Shown: positions 1-9,604 of the stretch, piece after piece
Numbering within the stretch: the first letter of the stretch is position 1
How the letters are laid out: each line of letters starts with the position of its first letter
NCBI RefSeq assembly: GCF_019635155.1
Contig: NZ_JAHBZY010000016.1
Coordinates: 1-64,000 of the forward strand
Source: Nitrosomonas sp.
GTDB taxonomy: Bacteria > Pseudomonadota > Gammaproteobacteria > Burkholderiales > Nitrosomonadaceae
Length of the DNA: 64,000 bases
Reading direction: 5' to 3'
The notes under the pieces: generated by a model
What the model saw: only the letters and a program-made list of their open reading frames with translations
Told to the model about the DNA's origin: nothing
Database searches by the model: none
Position numbers and translations under genes: made by a program

Positions 1-2
1 GA

Positions 3-455
3 CAATTAGAACAAGCTTTACAGAGCCAAGGAATCACTCTGGCACAGATCATTCAGGCCGTCATGGTATTAACCGGATCCGGACAACTGTCACTAGTGCA
101 GGAAGAAAATGAAATTAGTCGAGCTAAAAAGTATACCGATAAGTTGAATCAATTTCTTTTAAGAAAATCGGCAAGTTCTGGAGATGTTGCGTGTTTGGCG
201 AGCCCAGTGACGGGTGGCGGCATCGCGGTAGGACGCTTTCAGCAGCTATTGTTGCTCGCAATGAGTAAGGGAAAGAAGAATATCGATGAGTGTGTGCAAT
301 TTGCTTGGCAGATACTGGCGGGGCAAGGCCAAAGAATAATTAAGCAAGGAAAAACGCTAGAGACGGATCAAGAGAATATTCAAGAATTAAAAGAACAAGC
401 AGAAAAATTGTTTGCAAAACAACTATCCATACTTAAAGCATTACAGATAATCTGA
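3..455 (+). CDS. C-terminal part of a probable SAM-dependent methyltransferase with regulatory domain (partial)
   Basis: The reading frame is open to the left edge of the window (first complete codon at base 3), so only the last 150 codons are present; the ATG at 63 is internal. The segment LASPVTGGGIAVGRFQQLLL resembles the end of the methyltransferase regulatory domain (PF10119 type) that follows a class I SAM-dependent methyltransferase domain, where a 'SPV-G-G-VxRxxQL' pattern is usual. The last 50 residues are charged and helical. It converges on pyrF with a 50-bp gap. The catalytic domain lies outside the window, so substrate and activity cannot be judged, and the family call is from memory of the motif only. 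Confidence 0.55.
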   Translation, partial: QLEQALQSQGITLAQIIQAVMVLTGSGQLSLVQEENEISRAKKYTDKLNQFLLRKSASSGDVACLASPVTGGGIAVGRFQQLLLLAMSKGKKNIDECVQFAWQILAGQGQRIIKQGKTLETDQENIQELKEQAEKLFAKQLSILKALQII

Positions 456-505
456 TCGGGTCGATTGCAGTGCGATTCATTACTAAAATTTGATGAGTGT
501 CTTAT

Positions 506-1204
506 TCACGAACACACTAAAGCGATTTCGGTATTTAATTGCTGGCATACAAGTAATGGATCTTGGGCTTGCGTGATCGGGCGGCCGATTACTAAGTAGC
601 TTGCTCCATTCATAATGGCTTGTGTAGGAGTGGTAATGCGTTTCTGATCGTCGCCGCACGCATCAATTGGTCTGATTCCCGGAGTAACCAAACAAAAATT
701 ATTGCCTACTATTTGTCGAAGCTGTGCTACTTCGAGTGCGGAACACACAACGCCATCGAGTCCGCAATCACTTGCGAGTCGCGCCAGGCGTTCGACATTC
801 TGTTGCGGAGTTCCTTGCAAGCCAATGTCATTTAAATCACTCTGATCCATGCTGGTTAGCAAAGTGACTGCAATCAACCGGGTATGCGAGTCTGGAATGG
901 CTTCCCGTGCCGCCATCATCATTTTCCGCCCGCCTAATGCATGAATATTAACCATCCACACACCGAGGTTGGTTGCGGCTTTACATGCTTGTGCAACGGT
1001 ATTGGGAATATCGTGAAATTTTAAATCAAGAAAAACGTCGTATTTTTTTGAAACGAGTTTTTCAATAAATCGAGGACCTGCTGTAGTGAAAAGTTCTTTT
1101 CCAACTTTCAAACGGCATAGCTGCGGTTCTAGTTTGTTAACCAACTGCCATGCAACAGATTCGCTCGAAAAATCCAGCGCAACAATGATGCGAGGCTCAG
1201 GCAT
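506..1204 (-). CDS. pyrF: Orotidine 5'-phosphate decarboxylase
   Basis: This cytoplasmic enzyme decarboxylates OMP to UMP, the last step of de novo pyrimidine synthesis. The 232-residue length is normal for the short bacterial form. The protein starts IIVALDFSS, carries the catalytic Asp-Lys-Asp cluster in LDLKFHDIPNTV (about residues 60-71), and ends with VTPGIRP and YLVIGRPIT, the phosphate-binding region of the TIM barrel. It is the last gene of the leftward aroA-cmk-rpsA-ihfB-lapA-pyrF run, 22 bp after lapA. In many betaproteobacteria lapB lies between lapA and pyrF; here it does not. Confidence 0.97.
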   Translation of the reverse strand: MPEPRIIVALDFSSESVAWQLVNKLEPQLCRLKVGKELFTTAGPRFIEKLVSKKYDVFLDLKFHDIPNTVAQACKAATNLGVWMVNIHALGGRKMMMAAREAIPDSHTRLIAVTLLTSMDQSDLNDIGLQGTPQQNVERLARLASDCGLDGVVCSALEVAQLRQIVGNNFCLVTPGIRPIDACGDDQKRITTPTQAIMNGASYLVIGRPITQAQDPLLVCQQLNTEIALVCS

Positions 1205-1226
1205 TTACTCAGAAGGGATTGTGAGT

Positions 1227-1433
1227 TCAGTCAGAATGACAACGGCATCGAACAACGATCGCAGCGATTATTGAGCCTAATGCGAAGAAAATCAACAAAG
1301 CGACACTCAAAGGAAGTTCTATTGATTTGTCGAAATAATATTGCAACATGATAGGTTGCGAGTTATTGGAAGCAAAGATCGCAAGTACCACAAAGACAAA
1401 AATACGGGAAAGCCAGGTAATCAGTTTCATCAT
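1227..1433 (-). CDS. lapA: LapA-domain (DUF1049) inner-membrane protein, short form
   Basis: This is a 68-residue protein with two membrane segments (about residues 6-22 and 41-60) separated by a short loop containing a QP-x-x-L-x-YYFD stretch, the usual signature of LapA/DUF1049. In enterobacteria LapA partners LapB in assembly of lipopolysaccharide synthesis factors. Its position downstream of ihfB is the conserved one. The protein is shorter than the roughly 100-residue family norm: the cytoplasmic coiled coil after the second segment is missing and only RCRCHSD remains. No lapB follows. The start may be the first or second of two adjacent Met codons. Confidence 0.75.
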   Translation of the reverse strand: MMKLITWLSRIFVFVVLAIFASNNSQPIMLQYYFDKSIELPLSVALLIFFALGSIIAAIVVRCRCHSD

Positions 1434-1555
1434 GATGAGAATAGTCCGTACAAATTATTAATGATGATACAAACAAGCGCTATAAATTATTGATCCAAAA
1501 AATTATCACGAGAAATTGCTTAATTCTATCTGCAATATCCCGTGATGAATAAAAA

Positions 1556-1846
1556 TTATTTTTGGTTTTTAAAATCAACGCGTTCACGCATTTCTTTACC
1601 TGCCTTAAAATGCGGAACATATTTTTCAGGCACTTTGACTTTCTCGCCAGATTTAGGATTACGACCGATGCGCGGCGGCCGATAATTGAGATCAAAGCTT
1701 CCAAAACCACGAATTTCAATACGTTCGCCCTTAGCTAAGCTTTTGGCCATTGCATCAATAATCGTTTTAACGGAAAGTTCGGCATCCTTAGTTACTAGCT
1801 GCGGAAAACGTGCTGCAAGTCGAGAAATCAATTCAGATTTTGTCAT
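1556..1846 (-). CDS. ihfB: Integration host factor subunit beta
   Basis: IHF-beta pairs with IhfA to bind and bend DNA at specific sites, acting in replication, recombination and transcription. The 96-residue sequence has the HU/IHF fold. It begins [15 protein letters not shown], has the central [12 protein letters not shown] strand, and has the DNA-intercalating arm [14 protein letters not shown] (about residues 58-71) with the conserved Pro. The [11 protein letters not shown]-terminal helix is typical of the beta subunit. It follows rpsA after only 9 bp, a linkage conserved across Proteobacteria, so it is probably co-transcribed with rpsA. Confidence 0.96.
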   Translation of the reverse strand: MTKSELISRLAARFPQLVTKDAELSVKTIIDAMAKSLAKGERIEIRGFGSFDLNYRPPRIGRNPKSGEKVKVPEKYVPHFKAGKEMRERVDFKNQK

Positions 1847-1855
1847 GAAAATTCC

Positions 1856-3568
1856 TTATTGCTCAGTACTTTTACTGTCCATTTTAGCTTTTAAGAGTGC
1901 GCCCAAACTGGTTGTCCCAGCATTTGTCGGTGTTTTAATTTTTTGCATGGCGCTGGTTTCGTCTGACTTATCTTTTGCTTTGATTGATAAATTAATCGTT
2001 CGATTTTTGCGATCAACGTTAATAATCATGGTTTCGACTTTATCGCCTTCCTTCAAATGAGTCCGGATGTCTTCGACTCGATCTCGCGAAACCTCAGAAG
2101 CGCGTAAGTATCCTTCCACATCATCGGTTAATGCGATAACAGCTCCTTTGGCATCAATGGACTTAACCGTGCCTTCAATAATGCTGTTTTTATCGTGTTC
2201 CGCAACAAAGCTGGTAAATGGATCGCCTTCCATTTGCTTAATACCTAACGAAATGCGCTCTCTCTCAACGTCGATCGATAAAATCATTGCTTCAACTTCA
2301 TCGCCTTTTTTGTAATTCAGAACCGCTTCTTCCCCAGGCTGATTCCAGGATAGATCGGATAAGTGCACCAGGCCATCAATATTTCCTGGAAGCCCTATGA
2401 ATACACCGAAGTCGGTAATCGATTTGATCTGTCCGCGAACTTTGTCGCCTTTTTCATGTGCTGCGGCAAATTCTTCCCAAGGGTTCGGTTGACACTGTTT
2501 CATACCTAAGGAGATGCGGCGGCGTTCCTCGTCAATTTCCAGAATCATGACTTCAACTTCGTCTCCGAGCTGCACAATCTTGGACGGATAAACATTCTTG
2601 TTGGTCCAATCCATTTCGGATACGTGCACCAGACCTTCGATACCTTGTTCAATTTCGATGAATGCACCGTAGTCGGTTAAGTTGGTAACTTTTCCAAATA
2701 AGCGAGTACGCGCTGGGTAACGGCGTGATAATCCAACCCACGGATCCTCGGTGAGTTGTTTCATGCCCAATGATACGCGATTTTTTTCTTGATCAAATTT
2801 GAGGACTTTGGCAGTGACTTCGTCACCGATGGTGACAACTTCGGAAGGATGTTTTACGCGGCGCCATGCCAAATCGGTAATGTGTAATAGGCCATCGATA
2901 CCGCCCAGATCCACAAACGCGCCATAATCAGTGATATTCTTAACGATTCCATGAACGACAGCGCCTTCTTGCAGATTGGATAGTAAGGTTTCTCGATCTG
3001 CACCCTGTGTCGCTTCCAAGACTGCCCGACGCGAAACGACCACGTTGTTACGCTTCCGGTCCAATTTAATAACTTTGAACTCCATTTCCTTATTTTCATA
3101 AGGAGTGGTATCTTTCACGGGCCGTATATCGACAAGCGAGCCTGGCAAAAACGCGCGGATACCATTGATCATGGCGGTTAAGCCGCCCTTCACCTTGCCA
3201 TTGACCATTCCGGTTACAATTTTTCCGCTTTCCATGGCTTCTTCCAAATCATGCCACGCAGTGAGGCGTTTTGCTTTATCGCGGGACAGGCGCGTTTCTC
3301 CAAAGCCGTCTTCGAGCGACTCGATGGCGACACTGATAAAATCGCCGGGTTTTACTTCAATTTCGCCGCGATCATTTTTGAATTCTTCAACCGGAATAAA
3401 GCTTTCTGATTTAAGACCTGCATTGACCACAACGATATTGTAATCAACACGAACCACCTCGGCTGTAATGACTTCGCCGATGCGCATTTCTTGGCGTGAT
3501 AGGCTTTCTTCAAAGAGTTCAGCAAAACTTTCGGGGGATTTCTGGGTAGCAAGGGAAGCATTAGTCAT
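1856..3568 (-). CDS. rpsA: 30S ribosomal protein S1
   Basis: S1 binds mRNA on the 30S subunit and helps initiation on structured messages. The 570 residues contain six S1 (OB-fold) repeats at roughly 35-100, 120-185, 205-275, 290-360, 377-447 and 464-533. Repeats 3-6 show the familiar 'G-x-V-x-x-I-x-x-x-G-A-F/V-V/I' pattern, for example in [19 protein letters not shown] and [19 protein letters not shown]. The first two repeats are more diverged, as is normal for the ribosome-binding part. It lies between cmk and ihfB in the standard order, with 116 bp upstream for its own promoter. Confidence 0.98.
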   Translation of the reverse strand: MTNASLATQKSPESFAELFEESLSRQEMRIGEVITAEVVRVDYNIVVVNAGLKSESFIPVEEFKNDRGEIEVKPGDFISVAIESLEDGFGETRLSRDKAKRLTAWHDLEEAMESGKIVTGMVNGKVKGGLTAMINGIRAFLPGSLVDIRPVKDTTPYENKEMEFKVIKLDRKRNNVVVSRRAVLEATQGADRETLLSNLQEGAVVHGIVKNITDYGAFVDLGGIDGLLHITDLAWRRVKHPSEVVTIGDEVTAKVLKFDQEKNRVSLGMKQLTEDPWVGLSRRYPARTRLFGKVTNLTDYGAFIEIEQGIEGLVHVSEMDWTNKNVYPSKIVQLGDEVEVMILEIDEERRRISLGMKQCQPNPWEEFAAAHEKGDKVRGQIKSITDFGVFIGLPGNIDGLVHLSDLSWNQPGEEAVLNYKKGDEVEAMILSIDVERERISLGIKQMEGDPFTSFVAEHDKNSIIEGTVKSIDAKGAVIALTDDVEGYLRASEVSRDRVEDIRTHLKEGDKVETMIINVDRKNRTINLSIKAKDKSDETSAMQKIKTPTNAGTTSLGALLKAKMDSKSTEQ

Positions 3569-3684
3569 TCTTAAGATACCTAATAAAACAATCCTACTGG
3601 AAAAAATATCCAGCGGGCTGGGTTAGTTAATAAATGCTTAACACAAAAAATACTCATCTTTAGAAAGAATGAAGCATTTTGTAT

Positions 3685-4365
3685 TCAAGCGCTGGTTTTT
3701 GCACAGATTTCATTATACCAGGTGAGAACGCTGTCTTGTGCCTGAGATATAGTTAGTGATGAAGTATCAAGCAATCGTGCATCAGTACATTGCTGTAAAG
3801 GCGCAATACTGCGATTGCTATCGCGTTCATCCCGTTCTATGATATCTTGCAAGAGGTCGGCAATATTAGCACTTATTCCTTTCTCTATCAACTGGTTATG
3901 ACGCCTTTGTGCGCGAATTTCAGCGCTTGCGGTTAGAAAGATCTTAAGATTGGCATCGGGGAAGATAACCGATCCCATGTCCCGGCCATCCGTTACAAGC
4001 CCGGGAAGCTGCCGAAATGCTCTCTGGCGCTCAATCAATGCAGCCCGAACCTGTGAGTGAGCTGCCAATTTTGATGCCAAGTTCCCGCATTGTTCCGAGC
4101 GAATGTCATCGGTAACAATTTTTCCATCCAGATAAATTTGATTATCCTTAAAAACGGTATTCAATTTTCTGGCAATATCAGTAAGCTGAGCAATATTGTC
4201 AATATCGATGCAGGATTGTAGCGTTCTTAATGCGACTAAGCGATAAAGTGCGCCACTATCCAGATAGTGAAATCCCAGCTTCCGGGCTACCAACTGAGCG
4301 ATGGTTCCTTTGCCGGATGCGGATGGGCCATCAATGGTAATGACGGGGATAGTATGAATGTTCAT
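3685..4365 (-). CDS. cmk: Cytidylate kinase
   Basis: This enzyme phosphorylates CMP and dCMP with ATP in the pyrimidine nucleotide pathway. The 226-residue protein opens with the P-loop [11 protein letters not shown] (about residues 11-21), followed by YLDSGALYR in the CMP-binding region, and has [12 protein letters not shown] and a lid region with [10 protein letters not shown]. It lies between aroA (37 bp upstream) and rpsA (116 bp downstream), an arrangement conserved in Proteobacteria. Confidence 0.97.
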   Translation of the reverse strand: MNIHTIPVITIDGPSASGKGTIAQLVARKLGFHYLDSGALYRLVALRTLQSCIDIDNIAQLTDIARKLNTVFKDNQIYLDGKIVTDDIRSEQCGNLASKLAAHSQVRAALIERQRAFRQLPGLVTDGRDMGSVIFPDANLKIFLTASAEIRAQRRHNQLIEKGISANIADLLQDIIERDERDSNRSIAPLQQCTDARLLDTSSLTISQAQDSVLTWYNEICAKTSA

Positions 4366-4402
4366 TCAGTAGTTTCGAGTATCAAACGGGTTGTCAGGGA
4401 AG

Positions 4403-5734
4403 TTAGTTTTCTATGTCACTTGGTGAGTGATGAACAAGTTGCGAGAATATCTCAAAATAGTCCGGGAAAGTTTTTGCAACACAATCGGGATCGTTGATGC
4501 GTACAGGCACTCCTAAGGAAGCAAGCGAGAAACACATCGCCATGCGATGATCGTCATAGGTATCGATGGAGGCATTCGGTGTTAATCCCTGAGCGGGCGG
4601 CGATATGCGTAGATAATCCGCTCCTTCTTCAACTTCGGCACCCAATTTACGGAGTTCGGTAGCCATAGCTGCCAGTCGATCCGTTTCTTTGAGGCGCCAG
4701 CTAGCGATATTGTATAATACCGTTGTGCCTTCGGCGAATAAAGCAGTAACTGCCAGCGTCATGGCAGCATCCGGTATGTGGTTACAATCGAGCTCGATGG
4801 CGTGTAGAGACTTTCCGCCACTCGTTTCGCCTCCACTTGCTTCAATCCAATGTTCGCCCATTGAAATTTTTGCTCCCATCATTTCAAGCGCTGCTGCAAA
4901 TCGGATATCGCCTTGCACGCTATCGCGTCCCACTCCATGAACGCGAATCGGTCCGCGCCCAATTGCACCTGCTGCGAGGAAATAAGAGGCGGAAGAAGCA
5001 TCTCCTTCGACGTTGATCTGGCCAGGACTACGATAAGTTTGATGCGGTGGAATGATGAATTGCTGCCAATCATGTTGCTTAACTTCAACACCGAACCGCC
5101 GCATCTGGGCCAGTGTTAATTCAATATAGGGTTTTGAAATTAAATTGCCCGATACATCAATGATGGATTGTTTTCCAGTTAGCGGTAAGGCCATCAGTAG
5201 GCCCGTTAGAAATTGACTGGAAACATTACCATTGACACTGACAGTGAGAATTTCATCCCGGTTTTGCGTGTTGGCCGGTTTGATTTCCAAGGGAGGATAA
5301 CCGGGATTACCCAGGTAGGTGATATTTGCACCGATTTGCCGTAGCGCGTCGACCAGGTCTGCAATGGGCCGTTCATGCATACGTGATACACCGGATAACT
5401 GGTAGTGGCCTTGCATCAGGGATAGCACCGCGACCAATGGACGAAAAGCAGTGCCGGCGTTTCCAAGAAATAGATCAGCTTTGGTAACGGGAAATATGCC
5501 GCTTCTTCCAACCACACAATAGTCATTGTCGGGTGTTTGTGTAATGATGATTCCTAATTTGGAAAGCGCATCGAGCATGCGTGCAGTGTCATCAGAAGCC
5601 AATAAATCATGGATATGCGTGGTGCCTTTCGCTAATGCAGCAAGCAGTAGAATTCGATTGGAGATGCTTTTAGAGCCTGGCAGCTTGACGATGCCGCGTG
5701 CTTCTTTTGAAAATGGAAGATCTAGCCATTTCAT
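4403..5734 (-). CDS. aroA: 3-phosphoshikimate 1-carboxyvinyltransferase (EPSP synthase)
   Basis: The enzyme condenses shikimate-3-phosphate with PEP in the shikimate pathway to aromatic amino acids. The reading frame continues upstream to 5893, but homology begins at the Met at 5734 ([14 protein letters not shown]), giving 443 residues; the 53 upstream codons look like AT-rich leader. Visible motifs are [17 protein letters not shown], the PEP-binding [13 protein letters not shown] (most relatives have M where F stands), the [15 protein letters not shown] active-site stretch and [14 protein letters not shown] near the C-terminus. It is the first gene of the leftward run; no tyrA or hisC precedes it here. 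Confidence 0.96.
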   Translation of the reverse strand: MKWLDLPFSKEARGIVKLPGSKSISNRILLLAALAKGTTHIHDLLASDDTARMLDALSKLGIIITQTPDNDYCVVGRSGIFPVTKADLFLGNAGTAFRPLVAVLSLMQGHYQLSGVSRMHERPIADLVDALRQIGANITYLGNPGYPPLEIKPANTQNRDEILTVSVNGNVSSQFLTGLLMALPLTGKQSIIDVSGNLISKPYIELTLAQMRRFGVEVKQHDWQQFIIPPHQTYRSPGQINVEGDASSASYFLAAGAIGRGPIRVHGVGRDSVQGDIRFAAALEMMGAKISMGEHWIEASGGETSGGKSLHAIELDCNHIPDAAMTLAVTALFAEGTTVLYNIASWRLKETDRLAAMATELRKLGAEVEEGADYLRISPPAQGLTPNASIDTYDDHRMAMCFSLASLGVPVRINDPDCVAKTFPDYFEIFSQLVHHSPSDIEN

Positions 5735-6016
5735 AGTTTTTCGAGTATCAAAATTAGCAAATGATATCCCATAAAAAATATTTCTAGCGTAATTTTGTAT
5801 TGATGTATCAGAAACGTAATTTTGTAGCGATCCCAGAGATGGGGAAAAAATCTTTATTAGACTATACAGTTTAGGGTAATCTATCTCTATCATGTTGCTA
5901 TTTGATGGTCGATGAGCGAATGAGGTGGCTCAGTTTGAGGCTATCGCGTGTAGCTTATTACTTTGCTTATAATAAGTTTTTTAAAAGTGGTTATTTATTG
6001 TGAAAGAGGTTAGCGA

Positions 6017-6262
6017 ATGGAAGATGCAGAAATTGCTTTAATGTTTTCTTTGCTGGTTATTCCGGTTGCCATCTGGTTGCAGCTGTGGGTAAAACGGCGT
6101 AGAGAGGATCGGAGAAACTCCCTGGGGGAAGAGGAATTTGAAAATACAGCACGTGCGTTTTTTTCTATCATCCTGGAAGGTGCTGCAATTATAGGCGGAC
6201 TTATCATGATTATCATGGGTTCGAGTGGTGTAATCAAATACATCCTTAATTTTTACAGTTAG
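6017..6262 (+). CDS. Small two-segment membrane protein of unknown function
   Basis: This 81-residue protein is not recognised. It has a good ribosome binding site (AAAGAGG, 9 bases before the ATG) and therefore is probably real. Two hydrophobic stretches are visible (about residues 7-24 and 47-76), joined by a highly charged loop with KRRREDRR followed by an acidic run GEEEFE, which suggests a hairpin in the inner membrane with the loop in the cytoplasm. It is transcribed alone, divergent from aroA and convergent with topB. No function can be assigned. Confidence 0.6.
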   Translation: MEDAEIALMFSLLVIPVAIWLQLWVKRRREDRRNSLGEEEFENTARAFFSIILEGAAIIGGLIMIIMGSSGVIKYILNFYS

Positions 6263-6274
6263 ATGTTTAAACGA

Positions 6275-6321
6275 ATGGCAATTATCGGGGAGAGTTTTTG
6301 ATCCCCCTTGATAGTTGCCAT
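6275..6321. terminator. Hairpin between convergent genes, probable bidirectional terminator
   Basis: A 12-bp stem (ATGGCAATTATC paired with GATAGTTGCCAT, one G-U wobble) is extended inward by GGGG/CCCC across a small bulge, with a T-rich loop. It sits between the stop of the small membrane protein and the stop of topB. There is no clear T-tract outside the stem on either strand, so termination efficiency is uncertain. Confidence 0.5.
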
Positions 6322-6411
6322 GAATTTAAAAAGACGCCGATAATCCAGAAATTAATAGCTTCATGTCCTTCGCGTCATTGCTTTTTTGCATCTTACTTAA
6401 TGAATTCTAAG

Positions 6412-8931
6412 CTAAGAAGTGGTTTGACGTACTGTTTTGGTTTTTGATGTCTTGGTTTTGGGTTTTGCATCCGTGGTTTTTTTAGGGGTTCTTTGCTCAA
6501 ATTCAAACCCAATTTTTCCATCAGCAGCTCTGATCAAATATGCAGAAAAAGGTCTGCCTTTTTTGGAAATAAATCGCGTCAATAAATCGGTTTTCCCCGT
6601 TTCCAGTAATTTCGAAATTTGTTCGCGCTCAATCGGGCGTTCCAGAATAATTTTTCCGGTTTTAAAGCTACAAGTCTTGTTTGCGCCAACCGCTTTTTCA
6701 CAAACATAATGCAACCCGTGTTCATAAACCGCATGGCCGCATTTGGGGCATTTCCCTAGAGAGGTTTGATTGCTAAAGTCGATCTCTTCTTGACTGTCAT
6801 CATTGTTGCCGAAATCAAATTTCATTTCAAAATTTTCAGTCAATCGGATGATTGCGTTAAACGGTTGCCCCATTTTGCTCCGGAAGCCCTGAAGCGGTCC
6901 TACTGCGTGCTGGGTGATCAGGGTTTCCATTTCATCGACCTCAAATTGACGGCCCGCGAGTATTTTCCAGAGCGCAAAATCACAGGACTGGCACTGGAAT
7001 TTTTTGTAAGTTTCATGCACATGGCCGCCACATTTGGGGCAAGGTGTCTTCAATATCGAGAAATCTCCCGATATGGTTTCGCCGCGATGGCTTTTGGCCT
7101 GTTCTACAATATGCTTCGTCATCTCGGCAATTTTTTCCATGAATGAGCTACGCTTCAGATGGCCTTGCTCAATCTGGCGCAACTGGAATTCCCAGTTTCC
7201 TGTCAATTCCGGAGAAATCAATTCAGGGATCTTCAGGCCTCGTAATAACGTGATCAGGGAAAAAGCCTTAGCAGTGGGGTGAAGCTCCCGGCCTTCACGT
7301 TGAATGTAGTTTTCCAGGACAAGTCCCTCAATAATGGCGGCCCGAGTAGCCGGAGTTCCCAGTCCTTTTGCACTCATAGCTGCGCGTAATTCCTCGTCTT
7401 CAACGAATTTTCCGGCACCTTCCATAGCTGAAAGCAATGTGGCTTCAGTAAACCGCGCGGGGGGGCGGGTTTGATGATCGACAATCTTGATGTCTTCGGT
7501 AACTACCGTTGTTTCGCCCGGTTTTATCGCAACCAGCGAGACATTTTCTTCCTGATTATCTGATTGAGCCAATTTTCCATAAACCGATTGCCAACCGGGA
7601 TTGACCAATACTTTTCCCTCGGTTTTAAATGGTTCCATTTCAACTCGCGTAATTCGAGTGGTTAGCAGATATTCGGCGGCAGGGAAGAAAATAGCCAGAA
7701 AGCGCTTCATCACTAAATCATACAGCTTCGCTTCCGCTTCGTTCAATTTTGTGGAAGTAAGAGCGGTTGGAATAATGGCGAAGTGATCGGAGATCTTGCT
7801 GTTGTTGAAGATCCGTTTATTAGGAACGACCCAATTGGATGCGAGAATTTGTTGGGAAAACTTTCCATATTCGGTATTGCTAAGATGTTGCAAAGTATCT
7901 TTAACAGTAGCGATATAATCTTCCGGCAGCGCGCGCGAATCTGTACGCGGATATGTCAATACTTTATGCTTTTCGTATAAAGCTTGTGCTAGTCCAAGCG
8001 TTGTTTTGGCGGAAAAACCGAAGCGGCCATTGGCTTCCCGCTGTAAGCTCGTTAAGTCATAGAGTAAAGGGCATATTTCTTTGCTTGGTTTGCTTTCCTC
8101 GCTAACCGTTCCTGGCTTTCCCATGCATTTGTCGCGGATGGCTTCTGCTTTCGGCTGTTCCCACAATCGCTCGGGCTTCAGCTCTTGATTGGCAGCGTTT
8201 TTGTTGAATTTCTCGTCAAACCACCTGCCTGTGTAACTACCGGTGGTTGTTGCAAAAGTGGCATGAACTTCCCAGTATTTTTGCGAGTGGAATTTCTTGA
8301 TTTTCTCTTCACGTTCAACGAGGATAGCCAGTGTCGGAGTTTGTACACGCCCGACCGTGGTTTTATGAAATCCACCTTCTTGAGAGTTAAAAGCCGTCAT
8401 GGCACGTGTGCCATTTATTCCGACTAACCAGTCTGACTCTGAACGGCTAACAGCTGCTTCTGCTAAAGACTGCACCGCAGTGTTATCTAATAATTTGGTA
8501 AATCCTCCACGTATTGCATCCGGTGTCATTGATTGCAACCACAATCGCTTGATAGGTTTATTGGATTCTGCATGACGTAGGATATAGTAAAAAATCAGTT
8601 CACCTTCACGTCCTGCATCGCATGCGTTGATAAGCATATCCACATCTTTACGTTTGATCAGTTTATTTAATAATGTCAAACGAGAAGATGTTTTTTCGAT
8701 CGGACTTAAGGCGAAATGAGGGGGAATAACCGGAAGGTTTGCAAAACTCCATTTTCCGCGTTTGACTTCGTATTCCTTAGGAATGACCAGTTCGAGCAAA
8801 TGGCCGATCGCCGAAGATATGACATATTGATCATTTTCGAAGTAGTCCGTGTGCTTGGTAAAGCCGCCTAGCGCTTTTGCAATATCTGCTGCAACAGAAG
8901 GTTTTTCGGCAATAATTAATGACTTACCCAT
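6412..8931 (-). CDS. topB: DNA topoisomerase III (type IA)
   Basis: Type IA topoisomerases pass single DNA strands through a tyrosine-linked break to relax or decatenate DNA. The 839-residue protein opens MGKSLIIAEKPSVAADIAKA, has the TOPRIM acidic motif NACDAGREGELIF (about residues 102-114), and the active-site Tyr in LTYPRTDSRALPEDY. The N-terminal layout with IPPHF and SRSESDWLVGINGTRA is that of TopB rather than TopA. The C-terminus carries two zinc-ribbon-like segments, CPKCGGHVHE...CQSC and CPKCGHAVYE...C, and a basic Lys/Thr tail (KTKTSKTKTVRQ). Position after smg matches many betaproteobacteria. Confidence 0.93.
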   Translation of the reverse strand: MGKSLIIAEKPSVAADIAKALGGFTKHTDYFENDQYVISSAIGHLLELVIPKEYEVKRGKWSFANLPVIPPHFALSPIEKTSSRLTLLNKLIKRKDVDMLINACDAGREGELIFYYILRHAESNKPIKRLWLQSMTPDAIRGGFTKLLDNTAVQSLAEAAVSRSESDWLVGINGTRAMTAFNSQEGGFHKTTVGRVQTPTLAILVEREEKIKKFHSQKYWEVHATFATTTGSYTGRWFDEKFNKNAANQELKPERLWEQPKAEAIRDKCMGKPGTVSEESKPSKEICPLLYDLTSLQREANGRFGFSAKTTLGLAQALYEKHKVLTYPRTDSRALPEDYIATVKDTLQHLSNTEYGKFSQQILASNWVVPNKRIFNNSKISDHFAIIPTALTSTKLNEAEAKLYDLVMKRFLAIFFPAAEYLLTTRITRVEMEPFKTEGKVLVNPGWQSVYGKLAQSDNQEENVSLVAIKPGETTVVTEDIKIVDHQTRPPARFTEATLLSAMEGAGKFVEDEELRAAMSAKGLGTPATRAAIIEGLVLENYIQREGRELHPTAKAFSLITLLRGLKIPELISPELTGNWEFQLRQIEQGHLKRSSFMEKIAEMTKHIVEQAKSHRGETISGDFSILKTPCPKCGGHVHETYKKFQCQSCDFALWKILAGRQFEVDEMETLITQHAVGPLQGFRSKMGQPFNAIIRLTENFEMKFDFGNNDDSQEEIDFSNQTSLGKCPKCGHAVYEHGLHYVCEKAVGANKTCSFKTGKIILERPIEREQISKLLETGKTDLLTRFISKKGRPFSAYLIRAADGKIGFEFEQRTPKKTTDAKPKTKTSKTKTVRQTTS

Positions 8932-9084
8932 GAATGATCTGGAAGGAAATGTTGATTGATCCCAATCTTTGGTATCGATAGGATAATGCAGGTAGATATC
9001 TGTTTCTATTTAAGGTCGCAAGCATGTTCAAAACGTAAATAAACTTTCGTTAGCCCGGTATGGGAAGGATTATTACCTGAGATC

Positions 9085-9543
9085 TTAGTGCCGGTAATGA
9101 GAGTCGCTCACAATCAATAATTTTTCCAAAATAGTATCGTCGGTGAGCTGATTTTGAATCCACAATTCAGTCAAAACTATCAGCTTAATTTTTTCTAAAC
9201 TGGAGGAATCCTCATCCATCGCCAACACTCGATCAATCAGCAACTCACGCTGCAATGGATTGATAATGCCGGTTTGCTCGAGGAAAAAGATAAATCCACG
9301 TCCTTCGGTGTCGATTCGTTCTATTTCGTGTTCCGTGTAACAACGAAAAGAATCGTTTTCAGCGAAACTTGCGGGATAATTGCCAATATCATGGCGCTCC
9401 AATTCTGAAAGCCAGTTCAGCGTTTCGCTAATATCCTCATCTGCGAATCCGGCCATGGCGAGTTTTCGCGTCAGTGTGGCAGAGTCAGGATAACTTCCTG
9501 AATCAAAATAATTTTCAAATAAATAAACAAGTATGTCGAACAT
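9085..9543 (-). CDS. smg: Smg family protein (DUF494)
   Basis: This 152-residue acidic protein starts MFDILVYLFENYFDSGSYPD, the standard start of the Smg/DUF494 family; the frame is open further upstream but the extra 40 codons do not match the family. It contains ALTRKLAMAGF-like and ETLNWLSEL segments and GFIFFLEQTGIINPLQRELL, a well conserved C-terminal stretch. The molecular function is unknown; linkage to dprA and a topoisomerase gene is its best known property and is seen here (dprA 61 bp upstream, topB 153 bp downstream). Confidence 0.9.
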   Translation of the reverse strand: MFDILVYLFENYFDSGSYPDSATLTRKLAMAGFADEDISETLNWLSELERHDIGNYPASFAENDSFRCYTEHEIERIDTEGRGFIFFLEQTGIINPLQRELLIDRVLAMDEDSSSLEKIKLIVLTELWIQNQLTDDTILEKLLIVSDSHYRH

Positions 9544-9604
9544 AATAGTACGTTGTAGATTGCAGGAATTTTTCAAATCAATGCAGCGAGTTGTCAACAA
9601 AATA

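Noticed and set aside
5735-5893. N-terminal extension of aroA
   Set aside because: The 53 upstream codons do not match EPSP synthase and are AT-rich; the Met at 5734 starts the conserved sequence.
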